NCBI RefSeq assembly: GCF_900638685.1
Contig: NZ_LR134533.1
Span: forward strand, 2,170,001-2,234,000
Source: Neisseria weaveri
GTDB taxonomy: Bacteria; Pseudomonadota; Gammaproteobacteria; Burkholderiales; Neisseriaceae
Direction: 5' to 3'
Length of the DNA stretch: 64,000 bases
The notes beneath the pieces are model-generated. The model ran no database searches, was not told the origin of the DNA, and saw only the letters and a list, made by a program, of their open reading frames with translations. Shown here piece after piece: positions 26,901 through 34,600 of the stretch (within the stretch, counting starts at the first letter, position 1; each line of letters starts with the position of its first letter). The position numbers and the translations under genes were made by a program.

Positions 26901-29225
26901 GAACTAACCATCAAAGGCGGTGCAACCGGAACGTTGACGGATAACAACATCGGTGTAACCGGCAGCGCGGCCGACAATACCTTGTTGGTTAAGTTGGCAG
27001 AAACGGTTAATTTAGGCGAAAACGGCAGCGTAACGACCGGTAAAACGGTGCTTAACAATGACGGTGTCAAAGTCGGCAGCGATGTTGCGTTGAATTCAGA
27101 CGGCCTCAAGGCCGGCAATGTCAACATTACCGCTTCGGGTATTGATGCCGGCGGCAAGCAGATTACCGGTGTCAAAGCGGGTGAAAAAGCAACCGATGCT
27201 GTGAATAAGGCCCAGTTGGATGCCGTGAAAGCAGCGGCCAGCAATAAAGTTGAAGCTCAGGGTAATCTGACCGTTAAAGAAGAAACCAATACCGACGGCA
27301 GCACAACCTACACGCTGGCAACTGCGGATGATGTGAATTTCAACAGTGTAACCGCGGGCAAAGGTGCTAACGAAGTGTTGCTCGACGGTAAAGGCGTATC
27401 GGTCGGCGGCAATACTTACCTGACTGCACAAGGCATCAATGCCAACGGTAAGAAAGTCGCCAATGTGGCAAAAGGCAGCGTTACCGTTGACAGTACCGAT
27501 GCGGTAAACGGCAGCCAGCTTTACAATACTGCGGCTTCTGTAGCCAACCTGTTTGGCGGTGATGCAGCGGTAAATACCGACGGCAGCCTCCGTATGACCA
27601 ATATCGGCGGAACGGGAGCAAACAATATCGACGATGCCATTAAAGCAGTCAATCAGGCTGTTGCAGTCAGCAAAGTAGCCGTGGTACAGGGAGACAACAT
27701 CGTTGTCGACAAAGCGGCAAATCCCGACGGCAGCACCACTTACACGGTTTCTACCGCTAAAGATCTGAAGGTTGACAGTATCTCCGTAGGCAGCAACACC
27801 ACGCTGAACGGCAACGGTATCAGCATTGCCAATGGTCCGAGCCTGACCGATACCGGTTTGAATGCGGCCGGCAAGAAACTGAGCAATGTGGCCGACGGCG
27901 AAATTTCCGCAACCAGCAAAGATGCGGTAAACGGCAGCCAGCTGTATCAGGCTTACCAAGTATTGGGCGGCAACAGTACGTCTATCAATATGACGGATGC
28001 ACCGGCCACAAGCAACTCGGACGGCAGCAGCACACCGGCAGGTACGGTAACCACCGTGGTAACCAACCCTGACGGTACGCAAACCACAACTGTAGAAACC
28101 AACCAGAAAGTTGCGGTATCTGCAGATAAGAGCGGCAAGCAGTACACCTTAACCACTTACAACGTTGAAGGACAAAATACCTACGTGACCAACGACGTCA
28201 TTATGGCCGTCGGCAAAATGAACGAACAAGGTATTAAGTTCTTCCATACTAATGACGGTGAAGTTAAACCTGTCGTACAAGGTAACAACAACGAAGACTC
28301 CAGCGCTTCGGGGGCTTATGCGACAGCCATCGGCTTCCAGTCGTCTGCCAGCGGTCAAGGTGCGGTAGCGCTGGGTAATACCTATCAAACCGAGAAAAAA
28401 GTCGAAGGTGCGCAGCTGAAAGAAGTAGTCGGCGCCGACGGCAAAGTAAGCTACGAACAGCGTACTATGGCCAGCGGTATCCGCTCCATTGCTATGGGTA
28501 CGGGTTCGCAGGCTTTGGCCGAAGACACCATTGCCATCGGTACCGGCAACGTGGTTAGAGGCAAACATTCCGGTGCGATCGGCGACCCTTCCATCATTGA
28601 CGGAGCCAACTCGTATTCAGTCGGCAACAATAACACCGTTGCCACCGACGATACGTTTGTATTGGGTAATAATGTTACGAAGACCATTAAAAACTCAGTG
28701 GTTTTGGGCAGCAGTTCTTCGGCAACAGCCGTACATACCACGGCAGCGGGCGGGCATTACACTTATGCTGGTGCGAATGATGCGAATGTGGCCGGTGTGA
28801 ATGACGTAGTCGGCGTAGTCAGCGTCGGTATGGAAGGTCAAACCCGCCAGATTCAGAACGTGGCGGCAGGGGTGGTATCGCCAACTTCTACCGATGCCAT
28901 CAACGGCAGCCAGCTGTACCATACTAATGAAGCCGTTAATAAGGTCGTGAACCATCTGGGCAATATCCACGCGCGTATCGACGATGTTGAAAACCGCGGT
29001 AATGCCGGAACGGCCACGGCAATGGCCGTAGCCGGACTGCCTCAGGCTTATTTGCCGGGCAAGAGCATGGTTGCTGTAGCAGGCGGTACTTATCGCGGAG
29101 AGAGCGGCTACGCCATCGGCTATTCCAGCATCTCCGACGGTGGCAACTGGGTGGTTAAAGGCTCGGCTACAGGTAACTCGCGCGGTCATTACGGTGCAAC
29201 CGCCGGTGTGGGTTATCAGTGGTAA
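17994..29225 (+). CDS. Giant trimeric autotransporter adhesin (YadA/Hia type)
   Basis: This 3743-residue surface protein starts at ATG 17994 (ribosome site CAGGAAAA); the open frame upstream to 17901 has no ribosome site. The N-terminus is an extended signal peptide (MNKSYRTIWNESLGAWVAVS, then a hydrophobic helix ending QAQA at about residue 65). Then come YadA-like head repeats (about 80-870), a stalk with about 18 DAVNxxQL neck motifs, four GWNL/GWGL Trp-ring-like segments and seven LTFxGxxG...LG..VxIKGG segments, a second short head (about 3430-3600), and a C-terminal YadA anchor beta-barrel ending in Trp. Proteins of this family trimerise and bind host matrix or cells. Six in-frame uptake sequences lie in the stalk. 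The frame is intact. Confidence 0.95.
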   Translation: MNKSYRTIWNESLGAWVAVSEIEKTKGKPSKGSVGSSINNVSLSLWGTGLRTMIVCLGMAFGGVYQAQAATLYCETDSSGSPSGNIKCGAGSAANGNQSIAIGSKAKATGVQSVSIGADTIASGSSSVAIGGDDLLIVSKARGNNTANTSNIALKYRAVTGDVLFQRYDSTQSGEAAVAVGVSAKAADLATAFGTRSNAAGAVSVALGAGAHADKENAVAIGAGASTVNTTAEGITDVALNSNKVAITTPSTEAPAFYRLRINNVDFDFKAGNSVSDGDIVSFGAQGFERQLKYVAPGKISENSTDAVNGSQLYTVVDALTALRGNVTNLENTKTRFYSVNNAGTTAATGNYDNDGAKKPRSLAAGVEALANGDGAVSVGYRTKSTAGSAVAVGDRAEALDNQAIAIGQEAKASADWDISIGRRAGYGIQNVAEEGRNIAIGDGALKQADAPNNNIALGTDAAASSRGNFNVAIGTYANAPTSLDAIDGIAVKTRVQADRTVAVGDRAVAYTSSSVGVGARSKAIGTISTAVGASAEARGDYSIAHGYSAKATGTSSIAIGGAQNVGTNSTQATAHYAVAVGSVGTQATGVSSLALGHGAQASGANAIAQGKSARAGAENNIAVGNNAQASTGTNTIAIGKDASVSAANAVVVGHRATVAATGAGSVAVGSSSKANGVNATAVGQASEAAGQNSFAGGQDSHATGKSTVAVGDGAKSTQDSAVAVGAYAHAGPEAADLAQDQNAGAGSAAFGYSARAVTYRSLALGAASKAAGGNGALAIGDTAQALAGDTVAIGTSSSAAAVQAVALGRQSNAAGAKSLALGYLANTGANADSATAIGREARADLANAVALGSGSVANTAHGVAGADPLGAETNKANSTWTATTAAVAVGKGSEITRQITSVAAGAADTDAVNVAQLKAAGFKLIATASEGTLESAAETKVKNGETVTLDAGKNIKLTQNGKTIKVATKDEVEFNRVTVGDVQIDSQGINAGNKVISNVAAPTAANHAANKAYVDSGRTQVKSSNKTVTVVSKTENGANVYDLSVDTSLLAQADGTNIALQYGGDGGTTGSSALSQRVQFNGTSDEIVTTATDGNVTFKLADAVKNKIEAAKNQAEANKTKLADHETRITDNQTAAKAAADKAAENAGKIDQNTLDIQRNADKIAEGLNFSGNNGTPFKRELGQTVAVKGADTNISTTADNGTITVELAKTLDLGATGSVTTGKTKLSDNGVTITPTGAGNPVSLTSDGLDNGNKTIRNVADAQNETDAVNKRQLDEVANSGWNLHNNGQAKDTVKRNDVVNFADGEGTTALVETAGDTSSTVKFSVNTAALNVRDGVVSADKTGNAFATATDVAQAINASEKTSSVVQGNNTRVTTDVQGNHTAYTIHAEKTTLTGSDKVSVTAGNKDNNDVTNYAVDLTDAAKQDIEKGVQAKTAIDGSGLQLKDGAGAFSSVKKLGESFTVTGDSNITTAANTDGIEVKLNPNLSVTSVNAGGSTLNSDGLTITGGPSVTKAGIDSANQKLTNLAAGQDDGDAVNMSQLKDSDNIAKGNMAALGGKYDSANNTYTQPSYALKDSEGAVKTPVHTVQDALSSLNEEIEKPLTFVADKGTNSSRKLGSTVSIKAGNFAGAASVENLVTENDGNGTITIKLADNPTFKGKVTAQGLDAGGQQITGVAKGNKETDAVNVGQLQQAMKDVTVENLALVAADSPFSYINGAGEQLIRKVNEQGQPYFLKADGITPYKGTDISISALNPTDPQTSVATRVTNVSKGIKDTDAVNTAQLKDVLTALGTTLGTDGVPVKPVYEITRADGSPIGTVNTVQEALGHLNTALKDPITISGNANKGSSTIVQGGSDHKLGSKLQIVGGLASDEASADNIRTVVSDGKVEIQLANAPTFTGKLSAKGLDAGNAKITGVANGSDPTDAVNKSQLDAVSDRVNLGWGLTASGANLSKVTPDETVDLNNTDNNIVISKTANSNDVTFNLAKDLNVDSVTAGDSVLSSDGLKIKNGPSVTKAGIDAADKAVSNVAAGKNDKDAVNVSQLAPLAKALGVTVDRTSGAVSAPAFTVMKTDGTQYDPVNSIQGAFDHIGSEIRKPITFAGDNGSGNFDRNLGSTVNLKGGADATKLSDRNIGVISNGQDTLDIKLAKELTELTSAEFTDAQGNRTTVDGNGVTVRNADGQNTVKLNSDGLRIENGPSLTKTGLDAANTVIRNVAGGNVGENSNDAVNGSQLHAHGKGVQNVLGGSTTYNPADGSYANNNIGGTGKSNIHEAIESVRNTAGAGWNLTAEGVNSSNVAAGETVDLTSTDKNIVIAKQADNDQVAFDLADDIKVDSVTAGDTVVNDDGVTVNSKNGKAPVVLNSDGLNNGGNAVTNIAAGKSNTDAVNVSQLKPLASALGMAFDAASGNISAPAITVMRTDGTDYPTVSTIQDAFNHVGTEMRKAIRFDGNTGMSERKLGETLVIKGSLADNAQASDQNIRTKVANNTMTIELAETPKFGKVTVNDNGKITGIESGEVADGSKEAVNGNQLYDQGKGVETLIGGTTVYNPATGTYTNTDIGGTGAANINDAIAAVKDKATAGWNLTAQGKDSSNVQPGDTVDLRGADQNIVITKSANSDTVTFDLADDITVNSVKSGKTTVNQNGVQVDDSVALTEEGLKAGNVAVTTNGINAGDKVISNLAKGLVAQGSKEAVTGDQLFAVQEQLNANIGVVEKGLNFTGNSGNFNRKLGENVTVKGGLANTVAASSDNVRTVADSSGNIDILLADAPTFKGKLTAHGLDAGGQRVNNVQKGQDDNDAVNVEQLREAMINASVTTQTVVNANAPFSYVNANGDILVRSVEKDGTVKFKKASDSSEYEGEDISIAALNAKDPQSAIPTVLGNIADGKKANDAVNVGQLKNTVKALGGGAAINSDGTIKDPVFTVTGTNGAISTLNNVSDALNALNTEVLKPLTFTGDNVSEKVNRQLGEELTIKGGATGTLTDNNIGVTGSAADNTLLVKLAETVNLGENGSVTTGKTVLNNDGVKVGSDVALNSDGLKAGNVNITASGIDAGGKQITGVKAGEKATDAVNKAQLDAVKAAASNKVEAQGNLTVKEETNTDGSTTYTLATADDVNFNSVTAGKGANEVLLDGKGVSVGGNTYLTAQGINANGKKVANVAKGSVTVDSTDAVNGSQLYNTAASVANLFGGDAAVNTDGSLRMTNIGGTGANNIDDAIKAVNQAVAVSKVAVVQGDNIVVDKAANPDGSTTYTVSTAKDLKVDSISVGSNTTLNGNGISIANGPSLTDTGLNAAGKKLSNVADGEISATSKDAVNGSQLYQAYQVLGGNSTSINMTDAPATSNSDGSSTPAGTVTTVVTNPDGTQTTTVETNQKVAVSADKSGKQYTLTTYNVEGQNTYVTNDVIMAVGKMNEQGIKFFHTNDGEVKPVVQGNNNEDSSASGAYATAIGFQSSASGQGAVALGNTYQTEKKVEGAQLKEVVGADGKVSYEQRTMASGIRSIAMGTGSQALAEDTIAIGTGNVVRGKHSGAIGDPSIIDGANSYSVGNNNTVATDDTFVLGNNVTKTIKNSVVLGSSSSATAVHTTAAGGHYTYAGANDANVAGVNDVVGVVSVGMEGQTRQIQNVAAGVVSPTSTDAINGSQLYHTNEAVNKVVNHLGNIHARIDDVENRGNAGTATAMAVAGLPQAYLPGKSMVAVAGGTYRGESGYAIGYSSISDGGNWVVKGSATGNSRGHYGATAGVGYQW
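18260..20590 (+). repeat. YadA-like head repeat region of the adhesin
   Basis: Repeats of about 14 residues of the type (S/T)xAVAIGxxAxAxGxx recur dozens of times (for example SVSIGADTIASG, AVAVGDRAEALD, TVAVGDGAKSTQ). They form the left-handed beta-roll head in this family. Two longer insertions interrupt them (about 18400-18510 and 18690-19130). Confidence 0.85.
20700..28930 (+). repeat. Stalk modules with about 18 DAVNxxQL neck motifs
   Basis: The neck motif (S/T/N)DA(V/I)NxxQL, or a near variant (EAVN, EAVT), follows I(x)NVAxG and recurs through the stalk. The first copy, at about 18,900, precedes this span and belongs to the head. About six modules encode S-D-G-L with a complete uptake sequence just upstream of the neck. 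A longer unit of about 130 residues, with an SPFSYxNxxG core and ALNxxDPQ, is present twice, at about 22,980-23,375 and 26,320-26,710. Confidence 0.85.
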
Positions 29226-29230
29226 AAAAT

Positions 29231-29271
29231 TTCAGACGGCCTAAAAGCTTTTAAGGCGGAGGCCGTCTGAA
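29231..29271 (+). repeat. DUS inverted pair after the adhesin gene
   Basis: TTCAGACGGCCT (29231-29242) and AGGCCGTCTGAA (29260-29271) are arranged as a hairpin with a 17-base loop, six bases after the adhesin stop. There is no T run, so this is a weak terminator at best; the next hairpin is better. Confidence 0.7.
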
Positions 29272-29302
29272 AAATAATCCCAAATACTTCTCTCATCTTT
29301 TA

Positions 29303-29329
29303 CAGCAGCTTTCAAGCTGCTGTTTTTTT
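29303..29329 (+). terminator. Intrinsic terminator of the adhesin transcript
   Basis: CAGCAGCT-TTCA-AGCTGCTG is a perfect 8-bp GC-rich stem with a 4-base loop, followed by seven T. Confidence 0.88.
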
Positions 29330-29460
29330 ATCCCTGCTGCACCATACTCAAGAAGTTGTGAAGCAGGGCGGTACTTAATGAGTTGCCGGCGGGAAGCGTG
29401 TCGGGAGGAAAGGTTGGCCTACCGGCATTCATCCCGGTTTATTTTTATATAGTCAAACAT

Positions 29461-29500
29461 AAGGCCGTCTGAAAAAACAAACTTGTTTTCAGACGGCCTT
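29461..29500. terminator. DUS hairpin downstream of plsY
   Basis: AAGGCCGTCTGAAAA and TTTTCAGACGGCCTT are separated by a short loop. It is about 95 bases past the plsY stop on the minus strand and may also back up the adhesin terminator. Between 29330 and 29460 I see no gene. Confidence 0.7.
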
Positions 29501-29595
29501 ATATATCGGGCGCTTACCGCTTATCGCATTAACAGGCGGATAAGCCCAAGCGGTTTCGATTGGTCAGTCAAAATGTATTTGCATTGGTAAATGCT

Positions 29596-30204
29596 TTATT
29601 TTCCGGCTTTGTCTCCGATTTTGCTTTCTTTTCCCTGCAATAAATTTTGAATATTACTTTTGTGCCGGTACAGCACCAAAATAGCGATAACGACGGTCGC
29701 GGCCACCCAAGAATCAAAAGGCATAAAGAAGTAAGCGATAACGGGGCTGGCAACTGTTGCAACCAACGCGGCAAGCGAAGAAACTTTGAATCCGAAGGCC
29801 ATCACCAGCCAGATTGCCGCGCAAATCAGGGCAGTCGGCCAAGATAAGGCCAGCAGCACGCCTAAAGCAGTCGCGACGCCTTTTCCGCCTTTAAAGCCGA
29901 AGAACACCGGCCACATGTGGCCGATTAAAGCGGCAACGGCGACCCAGGCAACGGTTGCGTCCGCCAAACCGAGCGAATCTTGGAAAACCCGGGCAAGTAC
30001 GACGGCAACCAGGCCTTTGAGTGCGTCTCCCAACAGAGTCAGTGCCGCGGCTTTTTTCTTTCCGCTGCGCAAAACATTGGTTGCTCCCGGATTGCCGGAG
30101 CCGTAAGAACGGGGATCGTCCATGCCGTAAAAGCGTGAAACGATGACTGCGAATGAAAGCGAGCCTAAGAGATAAGCGGTAAGGACGGCGAAGAAATTTA
30201 ACAT
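29596..30204 (-). CDS. plsY: Glycerol-3-phosphate acyltransferase PlsY
   Basis: This 202-residue inner-membrane protein has about five transmembrane helices and the PlsY motifs SGNPGATNVLR near residue 37 and GFKGGKGVATALG near 107. It transfers an acyl group from acyl-phosphate to glycerol-3-phosphate, the first step of phospholipid synthesis with PlsX. Length is normal. It is divergent from folB, the classical plsY-folB arrangement in proteobacteria, with 44 bases between start codons. Confidence 0.95.
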   Translation of the reverse strand: MLNFFAVLTAYLLGSLSFAVIVSRFYGMDDPRSYGSGNPGATNVLRSGKKKAAALTLLGDALKGLVAVVLARVFQDSLGLADATVAWVAVAALIGHMWPVFFGFKGGKGVATALGVLLALSWPTALICAAIWLVMAFGFKVSSLAALVATVASPVIAYFFMPFDSWVAATVVIAILVLYRHKSNIQNLLQGKESKIGDKAGK

Positions 30205-30248
30205 TATGAATTCTTTGTTTTAGAATGACGTGGTTATTCTAGCGAAAA

Positions 30249-30626
30249 ATGGCGCAAAACAAAATGGACAAAATATTTTTGCACGGTATGAAAGCGGATA
30301 CGCTGATCGGGGTATACGATTGGGAGCGCGAGCGTATGCAGACCCTGATTTTGGATTTGGATATCGGCGTGCCGAAAACTTCGGCACTCTCCGACAATAT
30401 CGAAGATACCGTTCACTACGGCGATGTGTGTGAAGCTGTGCGCAGAAGTATGAAAGAACAGCAATTTTTGCTGCTCGAAGCTTTGGCCGAACACATCGCC
30501 GAGTTGGTTTTCGAGGATTTCAATGCACTTTGGATTCGGGTTCGGATTACCAAGCCGGGTATCTTGCCGAATGTGCGCGAAGTCGGCGTAGAAATCGAGC
30601 GCAGCCGCTCAGACGAGGACGATTGA
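30249..30626 (+). CDS. folB: Dihydroneopterin aldolase
   Basis: This 125-residue enzyme of folate synthesis cleaves 7,8-dihydroneopterin. Family patterns are DKIFLHGMKADTLIGVYDWERE, the catalytic-site Tyr and Glu region near VHYGDVCEAV and LLEALAEHIA, and KPGILPNVREVGVEIER at the C-terminus. The second ATG at 30264 (MDKIFLH) matches the usual N-terminus and may be the true start; neither has a strong ribosome site. An inverted DUS pair separates it from nnrE, which follows on the same strand. Confidence 0.93.
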   Translation: MAQNKMDKIFLHGMKADTLIGVYDWERERMQTLILDLDIGVPKTSALSDNIEDTVHYGDVCEAVRRSMKEQQFLLLEALAEHIAELVFEDFNALWIRVRITKPGILPNVREVGVEIERSRSDEDD

Positions 30627-30629
30627 TTT

Positions 30630-30662
30630 TTCAGACGGCCTAAATTCGAGAGGCCGTCTGAA
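30630..30662. repeat. Inverted DUS pair between folB and nnrE
   Basis: TTCAGACGGCCT (30630-30641) and AGGCCGTCTGAA (30651-30662) flank a 9-base loop. The second arm runs straight into the AAAAAAGGAG ribosome site of nnrE, so folding could attenuate the downstream gene or modulate its translation. Confidence 0.65.
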
Positions 30663-30676
30663 AAAAGGAGACGGAT

Positions 30677-31300
30677 ATGGTTAAGATTTACACTTCCGCA
30701 GAAATGCGTTTGCGCGAACAGATCGCGGTCGATGCTGGCAGCAGTTTCGAGCAGTTGATGGAAAATGCAGGGCAGGCCGCAGCGAAAGATTTGCTGTTGC
30801 GTTTCCCGAATGCGGGGCGCGCGCTGATGGTCTGCGGCAAAGGCAACAACGGCGGAGACGCTTTGGTAATCGCTAGGGTATTGGCGCAAAAGGACTGGCA
30901 AGTTGATGTGTATTTTGTTTTGGGTAATCGGCTTTCCGAGTTATCGGAATTGAACCGGGGCCGTCTGAAAAATCTTGACAGTGTCCGTTTGATAGAGAGT
31001 GATCAGCTTCCATTGGAGATTAAATATGATGTCGTGGTAGACGGCATTTTCGGAACGGGGTTTACCGGTGCGCTGCCCGAACAGGTAGCGGGTGTATGTA
31101 GGCAGTTAAACGGCATAACCGGAGCGAAAATTGCTTTGGATATACCGACCGGTTTGAACGGCGATACCGCCGAATATGATCAAGAAACATTCCAAGCCGA
31201 TATCACATATGCATTCGCGGCTTTGAAACCGGCGCATTTAACGGCTGAAGGAAAACGCTTTTCAGGCGAAGTTATCTGTTTGGATATCGGTATTGATTAA
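30677..31300 (+). CDS. nnrE: NAD(P)H-hydrate epimerase, stand-alone YjeF N-domain
   Basis: This 207-residue protein covers only the YjeF N-terminal domain: ENAGQAAAKDL near residue 29, CGKGNNGGDALVIAR near 53-67, DGIFGTGFTG near 121 and DIPTGLNGDT near 154. It interconverts the R and S forms of hydrated NAD(P)H. The ADP-dependent dehydratase domain (NnrD), fused in E. coli, is absent, so it must be encoded elsewhere. GRLKN is encoded by an 11/12 uptake-sequence match (30958-30969). A strong AAAGGAG precedes the ATG. A DUS hairpin follows. Confidence 0.92.
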   Translation: MVKIYTSAEMRLREQIAVDAGSSFEQLMENAGQAAAKDLLLRFPNAGRALMVCGKGNNGGDALVIARVLAQKDWQVDVYFVLGNRLSELSELNRGRLKNLDSVRLIESDQLPLEIKYDVVVDGIFGTGFTGALPEQVAGVCRQLNGITGAKIALDIPTGLNGDTAEYDQETFQADITYAFAALKPAHLTAEGKRFSGEVICLDIGID

Positions 31301-31305
31301 GCAAT

Positions 31306-31336
31306 AGGCCGTCTGAAAATTTCAGACGGCGTTTCA
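31306..31336 (+). terminator. DUS-hairpin terminator after nnrE
   Basis: AGGCCGTCTGAAAATTTCAG with the closing arm GACGGC begins five bases after the stop codon. The second arm is imperfect (GGCG in place of GGCCT). Confidence 0.75.
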
Positions 31337-31584
31337 ATATTGAATCGGCAATAATTCGTTCCGAAGCGACACTGCTTATAAAGCTTTTTTGTTTTGTTGA
31401 AACCAAATTTTTCTATGCTTGAGAAGTGGTCGAGAAATAACGTAGCATATTTAAATCTATATAAAACAGGATTTTACTGAAAGTCGGAAAGCAGATAAGC
31501 AGCGAAGCACGACTGTTTTGAAAGCAACTTTATTTCCACTGCGATGTTTCATCATCAAAGATTTTTTAAGAATAAAGCCTTAAA
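31337..31584. other. Intergenic stretch without a recognised gene
   Basis: About 250 AT-rich bases lie between nnrE and the end of purL. I find no convincing ORF with a ribosome site, tRNA or repeat. The flanking genes converge here. Confidence 0.5.
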
Positions 31585-31585
31585 A

Positions 31586-31619
31586 ACAAGGCCGTCTGAA
31601 AATTTCAGACGGCCTTGTT
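31586..31619 (-). terminator. DUS-hairpin terminator after purL
   Basis: AACAAGGCCGTCTGAA pairs with TTCAGACGGCCTTGTT, a 16-bp extended inverted pair just past the purL stop on the minus strand. Confidence 0.85.
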
Positions 31620-31631
31620 TGTTTACTCTGC

Positions 31632-34600
31632 TTAACCCAAAGCCTTGCGCGCTCCGGCGAACATTCTGTACCAGCCGGAAAGTTCGCTGTTTTGCCAATC
31701 GTCGGGATGCCAGCTCATTTGGGCGGTGCGGTACACGCGCTCGGGGTGCGGCATCATGATGGTAACGCGGCCGTCGGCATTGGTTACGCCCGCGATACCT
31801 TGCGGCGAGCCGTTGGGGTTGAGCGGGTAGGTTTGGGTAACTGCGCCCAAGCCGTCCACATATTGTAGGGCGATGTTGAGGCCGTCTGAAATCTTGCCGC
31901 CGATATGGGCGAAATCGGCGCGGCCTTCGCCGTGGCTCACCACGACGGGCAGGCTGCTGCCTTGCATTTCGGCCAGAATCAGCGAGGGCGATTTGGGCAC
32001 GTTGACCATGCTCAGGCGGGCTTCAAATTGCTCGCTTTGGTTGCGTTTGAACTTCGGCCAGCCTTGCGTGCCGGGGATGATTTCCGCCAAGTTGCTCACC
32101 ATTTGGCAGCCGTTGCACACGCCCAAAGTGAGCGTGTCGCCGCGCTCGAAGAAGGCTCTGAACTGGTCGCGCAGTTCGGGGTGGAACAGGATGGATTTCG
32201 CCCAGCCTGCGCCCGCACCCAATACGTCGCCGTAGCTGAAACCGCCGCAGGCGGCGAGCATGTGGAAGTCGGCCAGTTTCACGCGGCCGGCCATCAAGTC
32301 GCTCATGTGTACGTCGTAAGCGTCGAAGCCCGCGCGGGTAAAGGCGGCGGCCATTTCCACCTGCCCGTTCACGCCTTGTTCGCGCAATACGGCGATTTTC
32401 GGCTTGGTACCGCTCGCAATAAACGGTGCGGCGATGTCTTCTTTAAGGTCGAATTTCAGGTCGGCAAACAGCGCGCTGCGTTGGTTGTCTGCCAGCAGGG
32501 CAAATTCGCTGTCGGCACATTCAGGGTTGTCGCGCAGGCGTTGGATTTGGTGGCTGGTTTCTTGCCAGGTTTGTTGCAGTTTGATTAGGTTGTCAGAAAT
32601 AAGGTGAGTTTGCCCGTCGCGGATGATTAACGTGTTCTCATCAGTTAACGTACCGATTTCAAAGACATTGTGATGCAGCTTTTGTTGATAGAATAAATTG
32701 ATAATATCGGCAACATCTTGTTTTCTGACTTGGATAACAGCACCCAACTCTTCATTAAATAATGTGCGGGCAATGGTTTCTTGCCATTCAGCCAACGCTT
32801 TTACCTCTTCAGTCCGCAATGATTGAGACAGAGCGGTATGGTTGGTAATGAATGTTTGTGCAAGCAATAAATTTAAATCTATATCCAAGCCGCAACGTGC
32901 CGCAAACGCCATTTCCGCCAACGTAGCAAACAGGCCGCCGTCGCTGCGGTCGTGGTAAGCCAGCAGTTTGTCTTCGGCCACAAGTTTTTGAATCACTTGG
33001 TAAAACGCTTTCAGACGGCCTGCTTCGATATCCGGCGCTTCGCCTGCCATATCGTTATACACTTGGCTTAAGGCCGAGCCGCCCATGCGTGCTTTGCCGA
33101 AGCCCAAATCCACGGCCAGCAATACGCTGTCTGCCGTGTTTTTCAATTCGGGCGTAACGGTTTTGCGCACGTCCTGCACCGGTGCGAAACCGGTAATAAT
33201 CAGGCTTAACGGCGAAGTTACCGATTTTTGTGCGCCGTTGTCTTGCCACACGGTTTTCATCGACAGCGAATCTTTGCCCACGGGAATGCTGATGCCCAGT
33301 TCCTGACAGGCTTGCGACACGGCTTCGACGGTGCGGTAGAGTTTTTCGTCTTCGCCGGCGTTGCCGCAGGCGGCCATCCAGTTGGCAGAAAGTTTGATGT
33401 TGCCGATGTCGCCGATATTCACGCCGGCGAGGTTGGTCAGCGTTTCGCCGATGGCCATGCGGCCGGAAGCGGGCGCGTTAAAGAGGGCGACGGTGGGTTT
33501 TTCGCCCATGGCCATGGTTTCGCCTTTGTGGGTGTTGAAGCCCATCATGGTAACGGCGGCATCGGCTACGGGGGTTTGATATTTGCCGACCATTTGGTCG
33601 CGGTGGGTCATGCCGCCGACGCTGCGGTCGCCGATGGTAATCAGGAAGTTTTTGGCGGCCACGGTGGGCAGGCGCAACACGCGGTAGGCGGCTTCTTTCA
33701 AGTCGATATGGCTACCTGAAAACGGTTTTTCAGACGGCCTTACGGTGTTGTCGCTGCGGGTGGTTTTGGGCGGTTTGCCGAGCAAAACGTTCAGCGGCAA
33801 ATCGACGGGATGGTTGCCGTACAAATCGTCGCGCACTTGCAGATGGCCGTCGTCGGTGGCGGTGCCGACCACGGCAAACGGGCAGCGTTCGCGCTCGCAG
33901 ATTTGGCGGAACAAGTCTAAGTGTTCGGGCAAAATCGACAACACATAACGCTCTTGCGCTTCGTTGCACCAAATCTGCATCGGGCTTAAGCCGTGCTCTT
34001 CCAGCGGCACGTCGCGCAGTTTGAATATTGCACCGCGGCCTGCGTCGTTGACCAATTCGGGGAATGCGTTCGACAAGCCGCCCGCGCCGACATCGTGAAT
34101 GGCGATAATCGGATTGCCTGCGCCCAATTGCCAGCAGCGGTCGATCACTTCCTGCGCACGGCGTTCGATTTCGGGGTTGCCGCGCTGTACCGAGTTGAAG
34201 TCCAAATCGGCGGCGTTGCTGCCGGTATCCATAGACGAAGCCGCACCTCCACCTAAACCGATGAGCATGCCGGGGCCGCCGAGTTGCACCAATAATGCGC
34301 CTTCGGGGATTTGGTCTTTATGGGTTTGCTCTGCCTGAATGTTGCCCAAGCCGCCGGCAATCATAATCGGTTTGTGGTAGCCGCGCATTTGGCCTTCGAA
34401 CTCTTCTTCAAAGGTGCGGAAATAGCCCAAAAGGTTGGGGCGGCCGAATTCGTTGTTGAACGCCGCGCCGCCGATGGGGCCTTCGATCATGATGTCGAGC
34501 GGGCTGCTGATGTGGTCTGGCTTGCCGTAGCCGCCTTCCCACGGTTGTTTGAAATCGGGAATGTTGAGGTTGGACACGGTAAAGCCGGTCAAACCTGCTT

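Noticed and set aside
27096..28082. 328-residue minus-strand ORF inside the adhesin gene
   Set aside because: Shadow of the repetitive plus-strand frame; many similar antisense ORFs exist along the gene and none has a ribosome site or family match.
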